In this document: in pieces, positions 60,150 to 64,000 of the stretch
Layout: the number at the start of each line of letters is the position of its first letter
How positions within the stretch are numbered: the stretch's first letter is position 1
Source: Stereum hirsutum FP-91666 SS1
Lineage: Eukaryota > Basidiomycota > Agaricomycetes > Russulales > Stereaceae
Direction of reading: 5' to 3'
Assembly (NCBI RefSeq): GCF_000264905.1
Contig: NW_006763155.1
Coordinates: 209,871 to 273,870, forward strand
DNA: 64,000 nt
Program-made: the position numbers and the translations under genes
The notes under the pieces: model-generated
Seen by the model: the letters and a program-made list of their open reading frames with translations, nothing else
Told to the model about the DNA's origin: nothing
Databases searched by the model: none

Positions 60150-60802
60150 GACTTCCGCGCTCGATTTTTTGCCGATAAATAATGTCATAAGTGCGGGTGC
60201 TGGGGTAGACATGGTCGAGGTCACTTGGAAGCAGGTGGTGAGCTACTACTTGAAGGCGAACACGAAACGTTCAATCTATTTCTTGCGTGGCTGATAATAA
60301 TCAAGGGAAGGTGAGTTTGTGGCTCTTCTCGGTCGTCGTGGCAGTGGAACTCGGAGAGACGAGTGGGATCTGCGCATGATGGCAGGGGTTGAGATGAAAG
60401 TTAAGCGACGGACTTACGAAGTGGAATGATACGGTATATTGAAGAGGTTGAAAACTTTGTACGTATTCTAATGGCTGGGCAGAGGTTGCAATAAAAGTAA
60501 TGCTGGCGTACCTCTAATTTGTCTCATCCATCTTCCCCTACTGGCAGCCCATGCGCACTTGAGCGCTGTCTGCGTCTACTCTAGTGGAACTTATAGCCTC
60601 CAACCGGCTCCAGAATTCAGCATCAAATCCAACAAACACATAGTTGCGCCTGTCTGTGGAGAAATTGGGCTGCCTTTCAAGTCGTGGGGTGAAGATTGAC
60701 TGATATGTGCATGAACAGTGGGACGTGCGGCCTCGTGTGCTCCGTTGGCTTCGATTGGTCCCGAATCACGGTCTATGGTTTGATTAGATATTACACAGTG
60801 TA
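60150..60802. other. Displaced copy of the 11.3-11.7 kb segment; no gene recognised
   Basis: Matches about 11,290-11,690 of unit 1 and 34,745-35,170 of unit 2 (for example gcatgatggc followed by ggggttgag, and gcgtacct). It lies downstream of LOR-R here, whereas in units 1 and 2 it lies about 2-4 kb on its other side. Confidence 0.5.
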
Positions 60803-61140
60803 TGGTGCAAACGGCTTAGTCATCACCACTTTTGTACAGCGGCCAATTTCGTCGGCGAAAGTCGAAATCCCCATTTATTGAAAGAAAATTCCTGGCACCC
60901 CCCTTGGTTTTCGGAAAATAATAAACAAATGAATTAAATATTATTATTTTGCGGGGTGGCCAAATCCAAAAGTTCATCTTTGCCAGTTTTGAGAATTTGG
61001 ATAATCCCTCTAGAGGAACTCTTCCTTACATCAAAAGGAGTGTTTCTGGAAGAGGGATAGTGAAAATTCTCAAATCTCGGCCCGCGGCACCGTCCTCAAC
61101 GTTGTGTACAGAAGTGGCGGCGTCTAAGCCGTTTGCACCA
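60803..61140. mobile_element. 338-bp inverted-repeat element, TA target duplication
   Basis: The ends are inverted repeats of about 37 bp (tggtgcaaacggcttag, then ccactt-tgtaca), flanked by TA at 60801-60802 and 61141-61142. The interior is unlike its surroundings: an AT-rich stretch with a 9-bp perfect hairpin (aaaataata at 60915-60923, tattatttt at 60942-60950) and a second internal inverted repeat (gagaatt-cctct near 60,990-61,015 against agaggg-aattctc near 61,050-61,075). No coding capacity. Probably a MITE of a TA-targeting superfamily. Confidence 0.75.
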
Positions 61141-61149
61141 TAGAAGCAA

Positions 61150-64000
61150 AATGGGAGTCTCCCGAATTCGGGTTCTGTCTAAGCGGACGCTGGTCGAGGG
61201 ATCGGGGATGATGGAAGGGAGGACGAGGCAAGGACGAGGCGATGTGGTCTGCTGTGGCGATTGTGGCGATGTGTTCGGGCCGGTTCGGGACGCAATATTT
61301 TTGGCTACGTCATGTTCGTTTTTTGTTCTCGTTTTCTCTCTCTGCCACACACTATCATTACAGCTACCTCCGCCACGATCTCTTGGACAGCCTCCGACAA
61401 CCTCGAGCAGTCCTCGACACCAACACCGATGCACCGTCCAGAGTATTGTCAATATGCATTAGTGTCGCATTGACTCCTCAACAGGGCTGTTTTCCTACCC
61501 CATCACTCTTTGACGCACTCAGCCGCACTCTTTGTCCTCTCCGTTCTCTAACCTGTTGTCTTACACCATCATGGATTCTAGACCTGGTGCAGACAAAATG
61601 GATTCCCCAACATGTGTAGGACCTGCTTCTCGCCGCCTTGCGTTACGCCAACCTACCTAAGATGAGGTACTTATATGTCGCTACGAGCAGGAGATGATGG
61701 AAAACGAAGATAGAACTGTTCGTCGTGCGTCCACCTCTTTTCTCCGTCCTGATTCGTTTGGTTCGGGAGGTGCGGTGTGTCGTCTGTCCGACATGTTGAT
61801 ATTTGGGGCTATTATCTCCGAAAGGTGATGGTGAGGGACATTGGCGCGGACATGATGCATACCTCCCATCCTCATTGAAGGAAACTGATAAAAGTCGTTT
61901 GCCTCTCGTCTTATAGACCCATGGTAACAGAGCATTTCCATCGTGCGCGATGCATGAGTGAGACTCTACTTTGCTCTCGCGTTTCGGATCGGATGCATCA
62001 CTGGTGGTTGAAAAGCGTGTCTTTGCAACGCGCTACCGCGGTGACCTTTTCTGATTGGACTCTGTACATCTCTTAGCTCGGACTATGCTCTCGAATGGTC
62101 ACAGTTCCGACCGTGTTTAATTTGGTCCCCCAACCGTTCCGATCATCCCACCTCGTATATCTCCGCCTAGCCTTGAAAATAGGTGAAGGCGATAATGAGG
62201 CAGTGTGGCGCGTGCGGAGATATCGATGTGGCGCAAGTATCTGACCGAAGCTGGCATTATCCCTGTGCTTATTTTCTGTATCACAGTTTCCTCAACGACG
62301 GCGACGGCGTCGCCATCCACAACCTGACCAGACGGTCTCCGATAGATGTCAAGAACGACCATTATGATCTTACTTCAACTGGTTCGTAATCGTCGTTTCT
62401 GCAGTTTTGCTCTCGAGAGCTGCATTATGAACTGCTCTTGTTCGGTTCTGGGTTGGATCGAAATGTGGCATCATCATCTGCTCAGGCTTCCTAACTGCTT
62501 CGTATTGTTCCCCCACACATTCGTGCGCCTTTGACCTCAGCTACGGTTCGAATCCCGGCTGAGTTTCTTCGCCTCCTCTTTCTCCTCGTATGCCCGCCAA
62601 CTTCCGATGACCGATACTTTATGATTCAGCTCCATCCTCTCCCAATCCATCTCCGCTGATTATGACTCCTTTCTAGATCTTCTAATACCAGCTTGTCAGT
62701 CAACGCAGTCCCATTGGTTTAAACATTTGTACAGGCCGAAATGTACAGTCGAGGTTTGGGAATTCCAGGACCCAAACTACGCCAAATTATTGCGCTTGGA
62801 CCGAATGAGCCTATGCATACCCGACAAGGTCGTCTATTCCCGATGGAGCTCGTGGCGGTGGTCCCGTTCGCGGGGCCACTCGGGATGATTCTCTCCAGCA
62901 ACGAACGACCAGCGTTATTTCGTCCCTCCCACCGCTGAAAAGATATGTTCAAAAATATAGGTGCTCTCAATCGAGCTCTAAACTCTCCATTCACGAGGCC
63001 TCGAGGCAAACACCGACACTAGCTTATCTGCATAGGCTCTCCGCCACACGCCACACGATGCCGAGCCTCGTCCAGATCGAAGCTCGCATCCACATCAAGG
63101 AACATACTTATTCCTCCGTCGCAAAGGTATTCAGTCATACCTGGACATCCGGGCTTGTGGCATCGACCCTTGGCAGTGCTTACTCGGGCTGCATGTGCAC
63201 ACCTACCGTCGCCTCTGCCCGTATACTCGCCAATACAATCTATCTTCTGGAGATGACATCACTTCTCGACATCTCTGTGCAGCTTGTAATATCGAGGTTG
63301 CATTAGATCGATTCCCAGAGGCGATGAATTCGCCTCCGGCTGCGATTGAGTTGCTGATGGTAATGCTGGTACATTAACAGCCAGCCCCCTTCCTTTATCG
63401 TATGTTCGATGCTCCGGGGAAGGTATAGCGGCTGAATGATCTTCGATCGCGCTGCCACCGCTACTCCTGCATATCCTCACCCATACCCGCGCCAGATAAT
63501 ATGGGGTGCCATACCGTATATGGTGTGCGTGGACCCTTCCTATACCCATCTGGAATGTCATTTTGCTCTTGGATAGAAGTAGCGTATGCCAGTCATTCGG
63601 CGTTCCTGTGCTTGGCGCATTCAAGGGGTAGTCCTGGTGGTCTTACATCGGCTCGAGGCAGAGGCAGTCTCATTTATCCATCACAATTTATCGCAATAAG
63701 AGCAAATGATGAGATCACCGAGACTAGAGGTGCATCGGGGGGAAAGAACGGAAAGTGGCGTTAAGAACACGCACCATCGCTTTTGAATCCCGGACCTCGT
63801 CGGGGTCGGGGATCCGACGTCTGCAGCGGTCATTTGCTCCTTTCAACCTATAGCCTCGACAGTATCAACGATGGGGAGGCAGTATCCAATTGCCTACGCT
63901 CCCTGGGTTGTAGGGCTCGTCTGCGCAGAATAGACCGTTCTCGCCCAATTTTCAACGCGATGTCCTCTGACATACTTGCATCATCAAGGTCGAGAGCCTA
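61150..64000. other. End of the array and right flank; no gene recognised
   Basis: 61,160-61,330 still matches 11,790-11,890 of unit 1. Beyond about 61,400 I see no homology to the units. A coding-like + strand stretch at about 62,746-62,880 reads VEVWEFQDPNYAKLLRLDRM and continues about 20 more codons before a stop. It has no recognised family and no clear exon partners, so I do not call it a gene. Confidence 0.35.

Larger units (their letters stand above)
43990..61350. repeat. Segmental tandem repeat, unit 3 (rearranged right part)
   Basis: Third unit. It is collinear with units 1 and 2 from about 44,400 to 56,025 (equivalent to 111-11,470 of unit 1). It then jumps: 56,025-57,560 matches about 15,941-17,100; 58,190-60,140 matches 13,560-15,500, which includes LOR-R; 60,330-61,330 matches about 11,290-11,890 with an inserted element. 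The order is therefore scrambled, and the 11.3-11.47 kb segment is present twice (55,820-56,025 and 60,340-60,520). Endpoints are estimates by eye. Confidence 0.7.

Noticed and set aside
62541..62562. tRNA B-box-like word ggttcgaatcc
   Set aside because: The flanking bases do not form the T-arm stem and no A box or acceptor stem was found at the right distance.

Overview
The window looks like nuclear DNA of a basidiomycete fungus, most likely an Agaricomycete. Evidence: genes split into many short exons by 45-80 bp GT-AG introns, WD40 repeats of the SPDG-x-x-IVSGS type with near-identical repeats, LURP-one-related genes of the fungal type, and TA-flanked inverted-repeat elements. The species cannot be named from the sequence.

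Layout: the window is a tandem segmental triplication. Unit 1 is about 106-20,740, unit 2 about 20,740-43,990 and unit 3 about 44,000-61,350. Bases 1-105 resemble the end of units 1 and 2, so the array probably continues leftwards. In units 1 and 2 the order is: a decayed LURP-one-related (LOR) gene on the + strand; a large gene encoding a DUF2235 (Tle1-type) lipase-like domain, membrane segments and 13 WD40 repeats on the + strand; several kb with no recognisable gene; a second LOR gene on the - strand; several kb of decayed sequence; and an unidentified conserved - strand block. Unit 3 keeps the left part, but its right part is deleted, shuffled and partly duplicated. From about 61.4 kb to the end I see no unit homology and no recognisable gene.

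The three large genes (3753-8809, 27205-32299, 48323-53397) resolve into 17, 18 and 17 exons. Every splice phase agrees and each model has one open frame, predicting 1374, 1372 and 1384 residues. Domain order is N-terminal coiled coil, DUF2235 alpha/beta-hydrolase with GFSRG nucleophile elbow interrupted by a hydrophobic membrane insert, linker, then 13 WD40 repeats on one uninterrupted 1.8-kb exon. This resembles fungal NLR / het-incompatibility proteins (effector plus fast-evolving WD40 sensor), but with a lipase-like domain and no NACHT or NB-ARC between them. Differences between the paralogs fall largely at surface positions of the WD40 repeats. Each paralog also carries its own in-frame partial duplication inside the catalytic domain, and copy A has absorbed an intron.

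By contrast all six LOR copies are broken. The left copies share one stop codon, so they died before triplication. The right copies carry different lesions, so they decayed later. Three TA-flanked inverted-repeat elements (421 bp, 1762 bp and 338 bp) interrupt units 2 and 3; empty sites in sister units confirm the first and support the second. Only the three DUF2235-WD40 genes look selectively maintained.
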